A DNA stretch of 64,000 nt from an uncultured Lachnotalea sp. (GCA_948470255.1 CAOKOS010000003.1:1-64000), one strand, 5' to 3'; shown: positions 26,270 through 34,772, counted from the stretch's first letter. Translations and numbers: made by a program. The notes: generated from the letters alone by a model not told the origin.

Positions 26270-26487
26270 ACTTTATAGGAAACTGCGTCCTATAAAGTAA
26301 ATAGCCTTTCAGCCACCGCTCACGCACGGCGGTTGCGCAAAGCGCAACCTTTTTTATCGGACAGGAAACTGCGTTCCCCCTCCGACAAAAACGCTCCGCG
26401 AGGATCGCACTGCGGCGGGGAGGGATTATATCGCTTACGCGATCCGCCGCAGGCGTAGAATCCTGCGAAGCAGGATTCTATTTTCCT
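26270..26487 (+). repeat. Dispersed hairpin repeat, copy 2 (before spoIIAA)
   Basis: This is the longest copy. Module A: ACTTTATAGG (26270-26279) with CCTATAAAGT (26289-26298). An extra terminator-like hairpin GGTTGCGC-AAA-GCGCAACC followed by TTTTTT is at 26331-26355. Modules C (ATCGC...GCGAT, CCGCCGCAGGCG) and D (GAATCCTGC 26458-26466 with GCAGGATTC 26470-26478) follow. It fills most of the 326-bp gap between the TPR gene and spoIIAA; I see no gene in that gap. Confidence 0.8.
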
Positions 26488-26528
26488 TTGAAAAATTGAA
26501 AAGAAATGAAAATAGGAGGAATCATTTG

Positions 26529-26867
26529 ATGGAAAATGGGACAAACTATAAGGTCAGAGGTACGGTACTTTATGCTTTTATGCCAAAGGAAGTAGATCAT
26601 CACAGCAGCCTGGAGATGAAAGACGGAATCACAAAAGCAAGGGTATGCCGTCCTGTCACCAGCCTGGTGTTTGATTTTGCGAAAACGGATTTTATGGACA
26701 GCGCAGGAATCGGAATGTTGCTGGGAAGATATAAAGAGATGTCTGCCATAGGAGGGGAAGTATTTGTGAGAAATACGTCTCCCAGGGTAAAGCGGATTCT
26801 GGAAATGTCAGGTATTTACCGGATCATAAGGGATTGGGACAAAAAAGATGAAGAAGGGAGCAGGTAG
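26529..26867 (+). CDS. spoIIAA: Anti-sigma F factor antagonist SpoIIAA
   Basis: A 112-residue STAS-domain protein, the anti-anti-sigma factor that frees sigma F in the forespore. The phosphorylation-site region is DFAKTDFMDSAGIGMLLGRY (about residues 51-70), with the conserved Ser in DSAGIG. ATG 26529 is chosen because AGGAGG ends 8 nt upstream, giving the normal family length; an ATG 33 bp earlier lies before that site. It is first in the spoIIAA-spoIIAB-sigF cluster. The upstream gap is occupied by repeat copy 2. Confidence 0.96.
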   Translation: MENGTNYKVRGTVLYAFMPKEVDHHSSLEMKDGITKARVCRPVTSLVFDFAKTDFMDSAGIGMLLGRYKEMSAIGGEVFVRNTSPRVKRILEMSGIYRIIRDWDKKDEEGSR

Positions 26868-26868
26868 C

Positions 26869-27453
26869 ATGGAAATGGGAGAGAGGACAGAAGGGATAAA
26901 AGAAAAAACAAGGGAGGAAGAAGAGATGGGACAGGGAAGCAAAGGGTACTGGAAAGAAGAGATGGAAAAGGGAGAGGGAATGAAAGCAGAAGAAGTAAAA
27001 ATGAAAGAGCCGGAAGGCGTAGAGGAAGAAAGTGTCTATGTGGAATTTGAAAGCCGCTCACACAATGAGCAGTTTGCCAGGGTTGTGGCGGCAGTGTTTG
27101 CCGCCAGGCTGGATCCCACCGTGGAGGAGGTTGAGGATATCAAAACTTCCGTATCGGAGGCTGTGACAAACGCCATTATCCACGGTTACGAGAAGGAAGA
27201 CGGTATGGTACATATGAAGCTGACCATGAAAGGGAGGGACTTTTTTGTGGAAGTGCGGGATGAGGGTGTGGGAATGGATGATGTGAAGAAGGCCATGGAA
27301 CCCCTATACACCTCAAAACCTTCCAGGGAGCGGTCTGGAATGGGATTTTCTTTTATGGAAGCTTTTATGGATGAAGTATGGGTGGATTCGGCACCCGGCC
27401 GGGGAACGACAGTGCGGATGGTAAAAAAATTAGGAAACGGCACGATCCGGTGA
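26869..27453 (+). CDS. spoIIAB: Anti-sigma F factor SpoIIAB with charged N-terminal extension
   Basis: A GHKL-type kinase that binds sigma F and phosphorylates SpoIIAA. The core (about residues 53-188) is complete: VEFESRSHNEQFARVVAAVF, the N-box SEAVTNAIIHGYE, the G1 motif DEGVGMDD and SGMGFSFMEAFMD. Read from ATG 26869, one base after the spoIIAA stop and 8 nt after GGGAG, it has 194 residues, about 50 more than the usual 140-146. The extra N-terminus is almost only Glu, Lys, Gly and Met. Internal ATGs at 26929 and 27001 also follow purine-rich ribosome-site-like sequences, so the true start may be downstream. Confidence 0.92.
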   Translation: MEMGERTEGIKEKTREEEEMGQGSKGYWKEEMEKGEGMKAEEVKMKEPEGVEEESVYVEFESRSHNEQFARVVAAVFAARLDPTVEEVEDIKTSVSEAVTNAIIHGYEKEDGMVHMKLTMKGRDFFVEVRDEGVGMDDVKKAMEPLYTSKPSRERSGMGFSFMEAFMDEVWVDSAPGRGTTVRMVKKLGNGTIR

Positions 27454-27472
27454 ATCCAGGCAGGAGGCGTGT

Positions 27473-28186
27473 ATGGATCAGACGATGGAATTGCTCCAAT
27501 CGGCACATGCAGGGGATAAAGAGGCAAGAGACAGACTGGTATCGGAAAATATGGGATTAATCTGGTGCGTGGTGCGGCGTTTTTTGGGGCGCGGCCATGA
27601 GGCTGAAGATTTATTCCAGATTGGCAGTATCGGGTTATTGAAAGCGATAGATAAATTTGACACAAGTTATGATGTACGTTTTTCCACGTATGCGATTCCT
27701 ATGATTACCGGGGAGATCAAAAGGTTTCTTCGGGATGACGGTATGATTAAAATCAGCCGTTCTTTAAAAGAAATGGCGGCAAAGGCCGGCGCGGAAAAGG
27801 AGCGGCTCGGTGTTTCCCTGGGGAGGGAGCCGACGCTGCCGGAACTGGCGGAGGCCCTCCAGGTGGAACCGACGGAGCTGGCGGCAGCCATGGAATCTGG
27901 GGCGGAAGTGGAATCCCTTTATAAAACCATTTACCATGGGGACGGAAATGCCATCTATTTGATTGACAAATTGGAAGACATGAAAGATGAGGATGAAGGA
28001 GTTTTGAATAAAATGGTGGTGGCCAGACTTCTAAAAGAGCTGCCGGCCCAAGAGGCCCGCCTGATCGTCATGCGTTATTATATGGATAAAACCCAGACCC
28101 AGGTGGCAAAAGAACTGGGGATTTCCCAGGTACAGGTGTCCCGGCTGGAAAAGAAAATTTTGCAGACCATGAGGCGGCGGCTGTAG
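27473..28186 (+). CDS. sigF: RNA polymerase sporulation sigma factor F
   Basis: A 237-residue sigma-70 family factor. Region 2 is at about residues 20-90 (GLIWCVVRRFLGRGHEAEDL, then FQIGSIGLLKAIDKFD and FSTYAIPMITGEIKRFLRDD), region 3 in the middle and region 4 with its helix-turn-helix at about 185-237 (TQTQVAKELGISQVQVSRLE). It is the first forespore-specific sigma factor, held by SpoIIAB and released by SpoIIAA, both encoded directly upstream. CAGGAGG lies 7 nt before the ATG. Confidence 0.97.
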   Translation: MDQTMELLQSAHAGDKEARDRLVSENMGLIWCVVRRFLGRGHEAEDLFQIGSIGLLKAIDKFDTSYDVRFSTYAIPMITGEIKRFLRDDGMIKISRSLKEMAAKAGAEKERLGVSLGREPTLPELAEALQVEPTELAAAMESGAEVESLYKTIYHGDGNAIYLIDKLEDMKDEDEGVLNKMVVARLLKELPAQEARLIVMRYYMDKTQTQVAKELGISQVQVSRLEKKILQTMRRRL

Positions 28187-28201
28187 GTTTCTGGGTCAGT
28201 A

Positions 28202-28231
28202 GAATAAAAAAAAGTACTTTTTGCCATACTA
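28202..28231 (+). promoter_or_regulatory. Sigma-G-type forespore promoter
   Basis: GAATA (28202-28206), an 18-nt spacer and CATACTA (28225-28231), a full match to the B. subtilis sigma-G consensus as I know it. It would drive the 74-residue membrane protein and spoVAA-AB-AC separately from sigF. Confidence 0.65.
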
Positions 28232-28256
28232 TCATCAGAAGAAAGGAGCTGGTGAT

Positions 28257-28481
28257 ATGGATTATTCGAGAACGAAACGCTGGATTATAGGGCTGCTGCT
28301 GCTGGCTGCTGTTGTGGCAGTGGCGGCAGGTTATATGTTGTCAGGAAAGGCTTCGGAATCAGGGAACAAAGGAACTTTAGTCAGGATGTTCCGTGACGGG
28401 AGCCATGCCGCTGCAGAGGTTCTTAAGGATGGGGAAGAATTTCTCTGCGAAAAAATCGGAAAAGCGGCGAAGAGCTTATGA
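28257..28481 (+). CDS. Small single-pass membrane protein in the spoVA operon
   Basis: A 74-residue protein with a basic N-terminus (MDYSRTKRW), one membrane helix (about residues 10-30) and a soluble remainder containing GKASESGNKGTLVRMFRDGS. GAAAGGAG lies 8 nt before ATG 28257. Its stop overlaps the spoVAA start in an ATGA, so the two are translationally coupled. A consensus-like sigma-G promoter lies just upstream. I do not recognise the family; a role in forespore membrane or SpoVA function is inferred from position alone. Confidence 0.8.
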   Translation: MDYSRTKRWIIGLLLLAAVVAVAAGYMLSGKASESGNKGTLVRMFRDGSHAAAEVLKDGEEFLCEKIGKAAKSL

Positions 28482-29104
28482 GCGAAGTATTGTATCTTAA
28501 GCTGAACCAAAATACGGAAGTCCATGAAAAAGAAGTGTTTCTGGGACAGCTGGGGAGTATCTGGTGTCGGGATAAAGCCATTGAAAGCAAGTGTAAAGCA
28601 ATCAAGGTCATGAATATCCGGTCGGACAAGAAGGAACGATATGTGGTGTCGGTCATGGAGCTGATTACAAAAATGGAGAAGCTCTGCGAACAGGTGGAAA
28701 TCAATAGCATCGGTGAAACGGATTGCATTATTGATTACCAGCCCGATATAAAACCACGTCCTGTCTGGGACTGGGTTAAAACAGCTTTTGTCTGCGGGGT
28801 ATCGTTTTTTGGTTCTGCATTTGCTATTATGACCTTTAATAACGATGGTGATGTAAGCAATATTTTCAAAAGTATTTACACACAGGTTATGGGAACAGCC
28901 CCCAACGGGCCGACAATTCTGGAGATGACTTATTCGATCGGCCTCCCCATTGGGATTCTGGTGTTTTTTAACCATTTTTCCAAAGCGGCTCTTTCCAAAG
29001 ATCCGACGCCCATTGAGGTACAGATGCGTACTTATGAAACGGATGTCAATACCACACTAATCCAAAACTCAGAAAGAGAGGAGTCCGGCATTGATGTTTC
29101 TTAA
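28478..29104 (+). CDS. spoVAA: Stage V sporulation protein AA
   Basis: A 208-residue SpoVA component. The N-terminal soluble region (about 1-95) begins MSEVLYLKLNQNTEVHEKEV, followed by two membrane helices (about 103-122 and 150-170). SpoVA proteins sit in the forespore inner membrane and move dipicolinic acid into the developing spore. The start overlaps the previous gene's stop. Followed by spoVAB with an 11-bp overlap. Confidence 0.92.
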   Translation: MSEVLYLKLNQNTEVHEKEVFLGQLGSIWCRDKAIESKCKAIKVMNIRSDKKERYVVSVMELITKMEKLCEQVEINSIGETDCIIDYQPDIKPRPVWDWVKTAFVCGVSFFGSAFAIMTFNNDGDVSNIFKSIYTQVMGTAPNGPTILEMTYSIGLPIGILVFFNHFSKAALSKDPTPIEVQMRTYETDVNTTLIQNSEREESGIDVS

Positions 29105-29510
29105 TTATTTCCTGCTGGGAATCATTGGTTTGTGTGCCGGAGGCGTCATAGCGGCGGGAGTATTTGCCTTTATTGTCACCATTGGCGTAGTGATCCGGCT
29201 CATAGGGAAAACTCATACAGCGAAACATATCCGGCTGATCGAAGACTTTATTGTAATGGGAGGAGCTGCCGGGAATGTTGTGAATCTTTACGGGATTTCT
29301 GTGCCGGGAGGAAGGGTCTTGTTGGGGCTTTTGGGGCTGGGCGCCGGGATTTTTGTGGGCTGCCTTATTATGTCTTTGGCGGAAACATTAAACGCACTGC
29401 CTGTTTTAAGCAGAAGAATCCGACTGGCAACAGGGCTGCAGTATGTGATCTTGTCGGTGGCTGTGGGAAAAGGCGTCGGCGCCTTTTTGTTTTTTTTCCT
29501 GGGAAATTAA
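29094..29510 (+). CDS. spoVAB: Stage V sporulation protein AB
   Basis: A 138-residue integral membrane protein with four hydrophobic segments (about residues 2-35, 47-62, 65-90 and 110-138), matching SpoVAB. AGAGAGGAG ends 10 nt before ATG 29094; a TTG one codon earlier (29091) is also possible. It overlaps spoVAA and precedes spoVAC by 93 bp. Confidence 0.9.
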   Translation: MFLNYFLLGIIGLCAGGVIAAGVFAFIVTIGVVIRLIGKTHTAKHIRLIEDFIVMGGAAGNVVNLYGISVPGGRVLLGLLGLGAGIFVGCLIMSLAETLNALPVLSRRIRLATGLQYVILSVAVGKGVGAFLFFFLGN

Positions 29511-29603
29511 TTTTGAGAAATGATTCTGGGAAATGGAGAAAACTATCTGCAAAATGAAAGGAATTTCCTGAAAGGATAAAGAAAACGAAGAGAGGAATCT
29601 ATT

Positions 29604-30104
29604 ATGGATGAAAATGAAAAAATAAAAGGAATACCACTTCCAAGTGAAAACATGCAGCCGGAGGAATATGAAAAATATGTGAAAAAGGTTACGCCTGTCC
29701 ACAACATGCCTCTCAATATGTTGAAGGCATTTTTGACAGGGGGGGTCATCTGCACCATCGGCCAGTTTTTCATGAATACCTTTACGAATAACGGCCTGGA
29801 AAAGGACGCAGCCAGCGCATGGACCTTGTTGGTTTTGATTGGGAGTACTGTCGTTTTGACAGGGCTTAATATATTCCCAAAGATTGTTACCTTTGGCGGC
29901 GCCGGCGCCCTGGTGCCCATCACCGGATTTGCCAATTCCGTGGTGGCCCCGGCCATCGAGTACAAGAAAGAGGGCCAGGTCTTTGGCATCGGCTGCAAGA
30001 TCTTCACCATCGCCGGCCCGGTGATTTTGTATGGGATTTTCGCCAGCTGGATCGCAGGGGTAATTTATTATTTTCTTGATATGGCGGGGGTGTATTGGGG
30101 GTAA
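29604..30104 (+). CDS. spoVAC: Stage V sporulation protein AC
   Basis: A 166-residue membrane protein of the SpoVAC family, regarded as a mechanosensitive channel-like component for dipicolinate movement. After a soluble N-terminus (1-35) come several membrane helices with the conserved segments KAFLTGGVICTIGQFFMNTF and FGGAGALVPITGFANSVVAP. AGAGAGG stands upstream. In B. subtilis spoVAD follows directly; here a terminator comes 50 bp after the stop and spoVAD is 4.7 kb away. Confidence 0.95.
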   Translation: MDENEKIKGIPLPSENMQPEEYEKYVKKVTPVHNMPLNMLKAFLTGGVICTIGQFFMNTFTNNGLEKDAASAWTLLVLIGSTVVLTGLNIFPKIVTFGGAGALVPITGFANSVVAPAIEYKKEGQVFGIGCKIFTIAGPVILYGIFASWIAGVIYYFLDMAGVYWG

Positions 30105-30154
30105 AGGACTTATGCGGAGGCGATGAGCCGGACGGAAAATATGGGTTTGGGAAG

Positions 30155-30187
30155 CAGGGCAGCGAAGATTTCGCTGTTCTGTTTTTT
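30155..30187 (+). terminator. Intrinsic terminator after spoVAC
   Basis: CAGGGCAGCGAA (30155-30166) pairs with TTCGCTGTTCTG (30170-30181) including G-T wobbles, then TTTTTT. It closes the spoVAA-AB-AC transcript. Confidence 0.85.
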
Positions 30188-30396
30188 ATTGCCTATTCCG
30201 GGAAAATACATTATGCTTAATGTGAAGAAAGTATGATTGGTTTTGGAAAAAATAATATTTGACCATCATAGTTAATTATAGATATGGAGAGGGAAATAGA
30301 AAACGGGAATAAGGCTGAATGGAGTTAGTACGCCTTTGGGTGGGGTTTTCCTGGGAATATACAGAAAAAAAGCCCCGGAGATTTTATCGGAGATTT

Positions 30397-33201
30397 ATGC
30401 CAGGAGAAAAAATCAAGGTTTTTATCAGTTCTATATGCGGAGAGCCAAGGTATGATAAGGTACGCACAGAATTAAAAAATGCGATAGAAGGAACAAACCT
30501 GGCAGAGGTATATTTGTCTGAGGCAAATCCGGCCTTGAGCCTGCCCATGGAAGTACATGATGCTTTTGCATTGGAAGGTAGTGACTTGTGCATTTTCTTG
30601 ATTGATAATGCGGATGGTGTGGCACCCGAAGTACAGAAACAAGTAGACTTAGCAAAAAAATATGGTATTAAAGCGGTCTATTACTTTTGCGATGGGAGGT
30701 CATTGGAACAAACAGTTCTTGAAAAGAACCTTACGGGAATTGTGGGTATAAGGAAAGAAACAGTACATAAGTTTCAAGAGGTAAGCCAAAAAGGCGCCGC
30801 CGCATTGATGAATGACATTGTATCGGTATATCGCAATTACTGCGGCGGAAATATAATCCTCAAATCAGAAAATGAAGAATTTCAGAAAATCGGCGTAGCC
30901 GGTACGGAGTCCGCTCCTGTGCCAACGCTTCCTAAAACAGTTTTGGATAATATTGATAAATGTAAAGAATATATTTTAAAGTTTGTGATCGGACATTCTT
31001 ATGTCTGGTTGGATGACGGACAAGTGCACACCAGCGACCTGGATGAATGGGGAGTTCAGTTCCTAGCCGTATTATTTGAGGGGAAGCCGATTCAGCAGTT
31101 CAACACGGGAATGTTTCTGGATGTATTGAAAGAAATGCAGGAGGAGAAGCACTTTCAGGTGGTACGGATACGCTGGCAGGCGATTCAGGATTATTTTGCA
31201 GGAGATGTTTCAAAATGCATTGAGCGCCTGGAGAAAGCGTTGGCGCTTGCAAAAGAGACAGAGCGCCCTCTGTGGCTGATTCATGATATTTTAATTGATC
31301 TCAGGAATCAACAGTGGGTACTTTGCTGGATGAATAATCATCTTTCGGAACCGGAAGCCCAAAAAGAACTGACAAATAGCACAGAAGAGATCCATTATCC
31401 CACTTTGGATCGGATAAATAAATCATTACATGAAAAGTGGATGGAGGGCCTGTATAAGAAAAAAATAGAATCCCCATATTCAGTGACAGTGAGTAATAAT
31501 ATGGAATTGTATGGAAATCTGCTGGCAAGTGTTTATATTATTTCCCTTTATAATGGTTCGCTTACCCATTTGCTTTCGCTGTATGAGAAAATAAAAATGT
31601 TCTTGTTTTATCTGAGCAACAAATATGATAACTGGACTTTTCGGCGGGATATGCTGAAATTAGCCGTTTTTTCTGGAAATAAAAAGGAAATAGATGGAAT
31701 TAAAAAAATTTATCCGGAAATACTAAATCATTTATCAGAATCAGACGCCGCTGAGATTATGCGGTTTTGTGGTAATGAGTCAATAGATTATAAAAAAGTC
31801 AATAAACTTCTATTGGGTTTGGGAACGGTTGGCTATTATTTAGAGGATAAAGAATTTGAGGCATACAGCAATTTACTTTTGTTGAGGATAAAAGGCTGGC
31901 TTAATGACGAGTATTCCGTAACAGCGATCGGTCAGAATATTTTTCCATGTCTTTCGGGAATTTCTATTCGATTATCTCAAGATACACTTGCAGAAATCTG
32001 CTGCCTGTTTATGGACAGGGGTTATAGCCGATGGTATACGGAAATGTTCCGGTTTATGGCGGAGCATATTGATTTGCGGAAGATGAGCAAACCAGCGGTA
32101 ATCAATTTGATTCATCATATTATTGCGATTTTGGAGCAGGATAAAGGGCGGGAAGAGATCAGGAGCGTTCCTCGTTTTCTCTATATGTTTAGAAAACAAG
32201 ATAATAGTCTGACGGAGACTTTGGATGCGGCCGTTTTAAAATATCTGCCGGACTTTTATCAGGGTGCCTATAAACTGGAAACCGTGACAGATGGAAATCA
32301 GGATAAATCCTGGTTTATTTGTGATTATGTAGATCAAATTCGTCACAGTAATATGGAGCAAGGAAAAAATGGAATATTTTTCAGATGGGCTTCCGAAGAT
32401 ATTGCTGTGATCCGAAATATTTTGAGGAAGGAGAGGAAAAAATATTCACCGGAATTAATGGCCTCCGTAATATCTGTTGCTGCGGACGCAGTTTTAAAAG
32501 CGAAAAAAGAAATCAATGAGAAAATAGACGGGGTCAGCCTGTTAATTTGTATAGTGTTTCTGTATCCTGAGGATTATGAAAGAAATCGGAGCATTTACGA
32601 AAACTTATATGAAAAGAGAAAAGAGGTAATGATCGTCGAAGATGAACTTATGTCTTTCAATATTGACGGAATTTCTCTTAAGATAGGCTTGCAGTTTTTA
32701 TTTGCCTCCATGGGAATGGATACAAGTGCCGATATTTTGGAATTACTGCCGTTTATTCAAAACAGTACGGCAACCACCATAGCTGTAACCAGAATGATTA
32801 TAGAATATCTGGAGCTTGGAGAAAAAGCTCAATTACCGCTCAAGACAGAATGGATTGTTTTGCAATATGCGTTACAATGGGTTCAATCGGATTATACGGA
32901 TATACGATGGAATGCGGCAAGGATTCTTATGGCTCTGCTCAGAAACCCGGAAAATGAAGAGGTGATTAATCGTAAATTGGTAACTCTTATTGATACAGAC
33001 AATGCATATATGAAAAATTTGATTATGAGAAATTTATATCATACAAAAGGGATCCAGGAAACTACAAAAAAATATATTGTGTCTAAGTGTGAAAATGATT
33101 CCAATTATGTCGTAAGAATGGTCTGTAATAGGGAACGTCGAAAGCATGAAGAGGAAAATGGATATTCAATAGATTCTGGTTTGGCGGAAGTGGAAGCTTA
33201 G
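30397..33201 (+). CDS. DUF4062 N-terminal domain fused to a long helical-repeat protein
   Basis: About 934 residues. The N-terminus (residues 1-120) is a DUF4062-type domain: KIKVFISSICGEPRYDKVR, then LSLPMEVHDAFALEGSDLCI and FLIDNADGVAPEV, an alpha/beta fold related to TIR-like domains. The rest is almost all helical, with TPR-like pairs and a HEAT-like C-terminus (about 820-920). I see no Walker A motif, so it is not a NACHT/STAND ATPase. Composition is visibly AT-richer than its neighbours and it sits between spoVAC and spoVAD, both suggesting acquisition. A defence or stress role is inference. CGGAG 4 nt before ATG 30397 supports this start; an ATG at 30319 with AAGG upstream is an alternative. 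Confidence 0.8.
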   Translation: MPGEKIKVFISSICGEPRYDKVRTELKNAIEGTNLAEVYLSEANPALSLPMEVHDAFALEGSDLCIFLIDNADGVAPEVQKQVDLAKKYGIKAVYYFCDGRSLEQTVLEKNLTGIVGIRKETVHKFQEVSQKGAAALMNDIVSVYRNYCGGNIILKSENEEFQKIGVAGTESAPVPTLPKTVLDNIDKCKEYILKFVIGHSYVWLDDGQVHTSDLDEWGVQFLAVLFEGKPIQQFNTGMFLDVLKEMQEEKHFQVVRIRWQAIQDYFAGDVSKCIERLEKALALAKETERPLWLIHDILIDLRNQQWVLCWMNNHLSEPEAQKELTNSTEEIHYPTLDRINKSLHEKWMEGLYKKKIESPYSVTVSNNMELYGNLLASVYIISLYNGSLTHLLSLYEKIKMFLFYLSNKYDNWTFRRDMLKLAVFSGNKKEIDGIKKIYPEILNHLSESDAAEIMRFCGNESIDYKKVNKLLLGLGTVGYYLEDKEFEAYSNLLLLRIKGWLNDEYSVTAIGQNIFPCLSGISIRLSQDTLAEICCLFMDRGYSRWYTEMFRFMAEHIDLRKMSKPAVINLIHHIIAILEQDKGREEIRSVPRFLYMFRKQDNSLTETLDAAVLKYLPDFYQGAYKLETVTDGNQDKSWFICDYVDQIRHSNMEQGKNGIFFRWASEDIAVIRNILRKERKKYSPELMASVISVAADAVLKAKKEINEKIDGVSLLICIVFLYPEDYERNRSIYENLYEKRKEVMIVEDELMSFNIDGISLKIGLQFLFASMGMDTSADILELLPFIQNSTATTIAVTRMIIEYLELGEKAQLPLKTEWIVLQYALQWVQSDYTDIRWNAARILMALLRNPENEEVINRKLVTLIDTDNAYMKNLIMRNLYHTKGIQETTKKYIVSKCENDSNYVVRMVCNRERRKHEEENGYSIDSGLAEVEA

Positions 33202-33397
33202 GGTGTCCTTCATTGCTTTTCTGGTGGGAATACTGTAAAATAAGCATACAGGCAGGAGTAGGTGATATGATGGGTGGGCACTGGTTGAAACAGAGGCAAG
33301 GATCATATGGAAATATCACACGTTAGAAGATGTGGATAAGATTGTAAAAGGGAGTCATAAGATAGCAGGATCCAATATAATATGTGGAGGTGACAGC

Positions 33398-33793
33398 ATG
33401 AGACATAAAGTAAGGTTGACAGTCATTGATAAAAAACTCTATCCGGAGCTTCAGCGGCAATACTGTGCTGATCCAAACTCTGGGGCCTGTCCATGTTATA
33501 ATGTGGGTGATGTCTTTGAGTTTTATCGTGACGATGAGCGGGATGATTTCTGGCACATGGGCCTGGACACTCTGGTACATACGGATGTTAATCCGAATAC
33601 AGTTGCAGGCGGCCCGAAGATGCCGCATTGTTCTGAACTGTGGGATGCAATCAGCCGATATGTCTATACCGGGCTTCAGGGAGGATCCATTATGAGGGGC
33701 TGGATGGGGCGGGAGAATGAGATGATCGCTTGCTGTTCAGACGGTACCAGACCAGTCATCTTCAAGATTGAACGAATTGATTACGAGGATTGA
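33398..33793 (+). CDS. TIGR04076 family small protein
   Basis: A 131-residue protein beginning MRHKVRLTVIDKKLYPELQR. It has several Cys (CADPNSGACPCYNVGD near residues 23-38, a CSELWDAISRYVY segment near 77-89 and a Cys pair near 109), a pattern typical of the TIGR04076 family, whose function is unknown but which often sits near radical-SAM or redox genes. GGAGG lies 9 nt upstream of ATG 33398; the frame is open 66 bp further back but without a ribosome site. It belongs to the block between spoVAC and spoVAD. Confidence 0.82.
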   Translation: MRHKVRLTVIDKKLYPELQRQYCADPNSGACPCYNVGDVFEFYRDDERDDFWHMGLDTLVHTDVNPNTVAGGPKMPHCSELWDAISRYVYTGLQGGSIMRGWMGRENEMIACCSDGTRPVIFKIERIDYED

Positions 33794-33854
33794 TTTAGGC
33801 GGTGAAGGTATATGGCAGAGAGCCAAAACATTTTGATGTGGAGGGCTAGAGGTT

Positions 33855-34673
33855 TTGGGTGGATGGAATGTAGTTCTTTTGCTGGCGGTGGTTATACTTT
33901 TGTATTTTCTTATGATTATGCCCCATATGTTTGAAAAGCCGGATGTTTCCCGCTTTTTGGGGGTATATTATGCCCATCGGGGACTGCACGACAACCGTTC
34001 CGGTGTACCGGAAAATTCGCTGCCTGCGTTTTTGCGGGCCGTGGAAGCCGGGTATGGGATTGAACTTGACGTGCAGCTTACAAAAGACGAACAAGTGGTG
34101 GTGTTTCATGACAATACGTTAAAGAGAGTCTGCGGTGTGGATGCCCCTGTCAATTCCATGGTCTACAGGGAGCTTAAAAGTCTTTGCCTGCTGCATACAG
34201 GGGAACGGATTCCGTTACTTTCGGAGGTATTAAAGGCAGTGGGCGGCCGCGTTCCCTTGATTGTGGAAATAAAAATGGTAAATTCTAAAACCAGGGTTTG
34301 CGTTTTGGCAGATCAGATACTTAAGGATTATCAGGGAACCTACTGCATGGAATCGTTTCACCCTCTTGCGGTTTACTGGTATAAAAAGAACCGGCCGGAA
34401 ATTGTGAGGGGACAGCTTTCTGCTGACTTTAAAAAAGAAGGGGACAGGGAAACGTTTCCCATGTGGATTGTACACCATCTTTTGACCAATTTTATCACCA
34501 GGCCCGATTTTATCGCATATTCCCACAAGGGCGCAGATGTGCCGGCCAGGCGGATTTGCCGCCGGCTTTACCGGAACCTGTCGGTGGCCTGGACCATTCG
34601 GTCGGAAGCAGACCTGGAGGCTGTGAAAAATCAGTTTGACTTATTTATTTTTGAAGGATTCCGGCCAAAATAG
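33855..34673 (+). CDS. Glycerophosphodiester phosphodiesterase
   Basis: A 272-residue GDPD-family hydrolase that cleaves glycerophosphodiesters to glycerol-3-phosphate and an alcohol. It starts with TTG (GGAGGG 9 nt upstream) and has an N-terminal membrane anchor (about residues 4-23). The active-site motifs are AHRGLHDN (about 40-47), PENSLPAF, the acidic ELDVQLTKD and the catalytic FHDNTLKR; a VEIK segment follows near 137. The domain is probably on the outer face or in the membrane. It separates the TIGR04076-like gene from spoVAD. Confidence 0.92.
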   Translation: MGGWNVVLLLAVVILLYFLMIMPHMFEKPDVSRFLGVYYAHRGLHDNRSGVPENSLPAFLRAVEAGYGIELDVQLTKDEQVVVFHDNTLKRVCGVDAPVNSMVYRELKSLCLLHTGERIPLLSEVLKAVGGRVPLIVEIKMVNSKTRVCVLADQILKDYQGTYCMESFHPLAVYWYKKNRPEIVRGQLSADFKKEGDRETFPMWIVHHLLTNFITRPDFIAYSHKGADVPARRICRRLYRNLSVAWTIRSEADLEAVKNQFDLFIFEGFRPK

Positions 34674-34743
34674 AGCGATGCCGTCCATTGACAAGGGACG
34701 GTATAGGACGGATTGATAAAACATTGTTTCCCCCTTCTTCCGG

Positions 34744-34772
34744 GAATAATGCCGGCAAAACGGTACATACTG
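34744..34772 (+). promoter_or_regulatory. Sigma-G-like promoter before spoVAD
   Basis: GAATA (34744-34748), a 17-nt spacer and CATACTG (34766-34772), one base from the consensus -10. It lies 52 bp before the spoVAD start and would give spoVAD its own forespore transcript. Confidence 0.5.

Noticed and set aside
30397..33201. The DUF4062 protein as a NACHT/STAND (Avs-like) ATPase
   Set aside because: I found no Walker A or Walker B motif after the N-terminal domain; the rest is helical repeat only.
33267..33326. Short frame beginning MMGGHWLKQRQG before the TIGR04076-like gene
   Set aside because: It has a fair ribosome site but only 19 codons or fewer and no recognisable content; cannot be supported as a gene.
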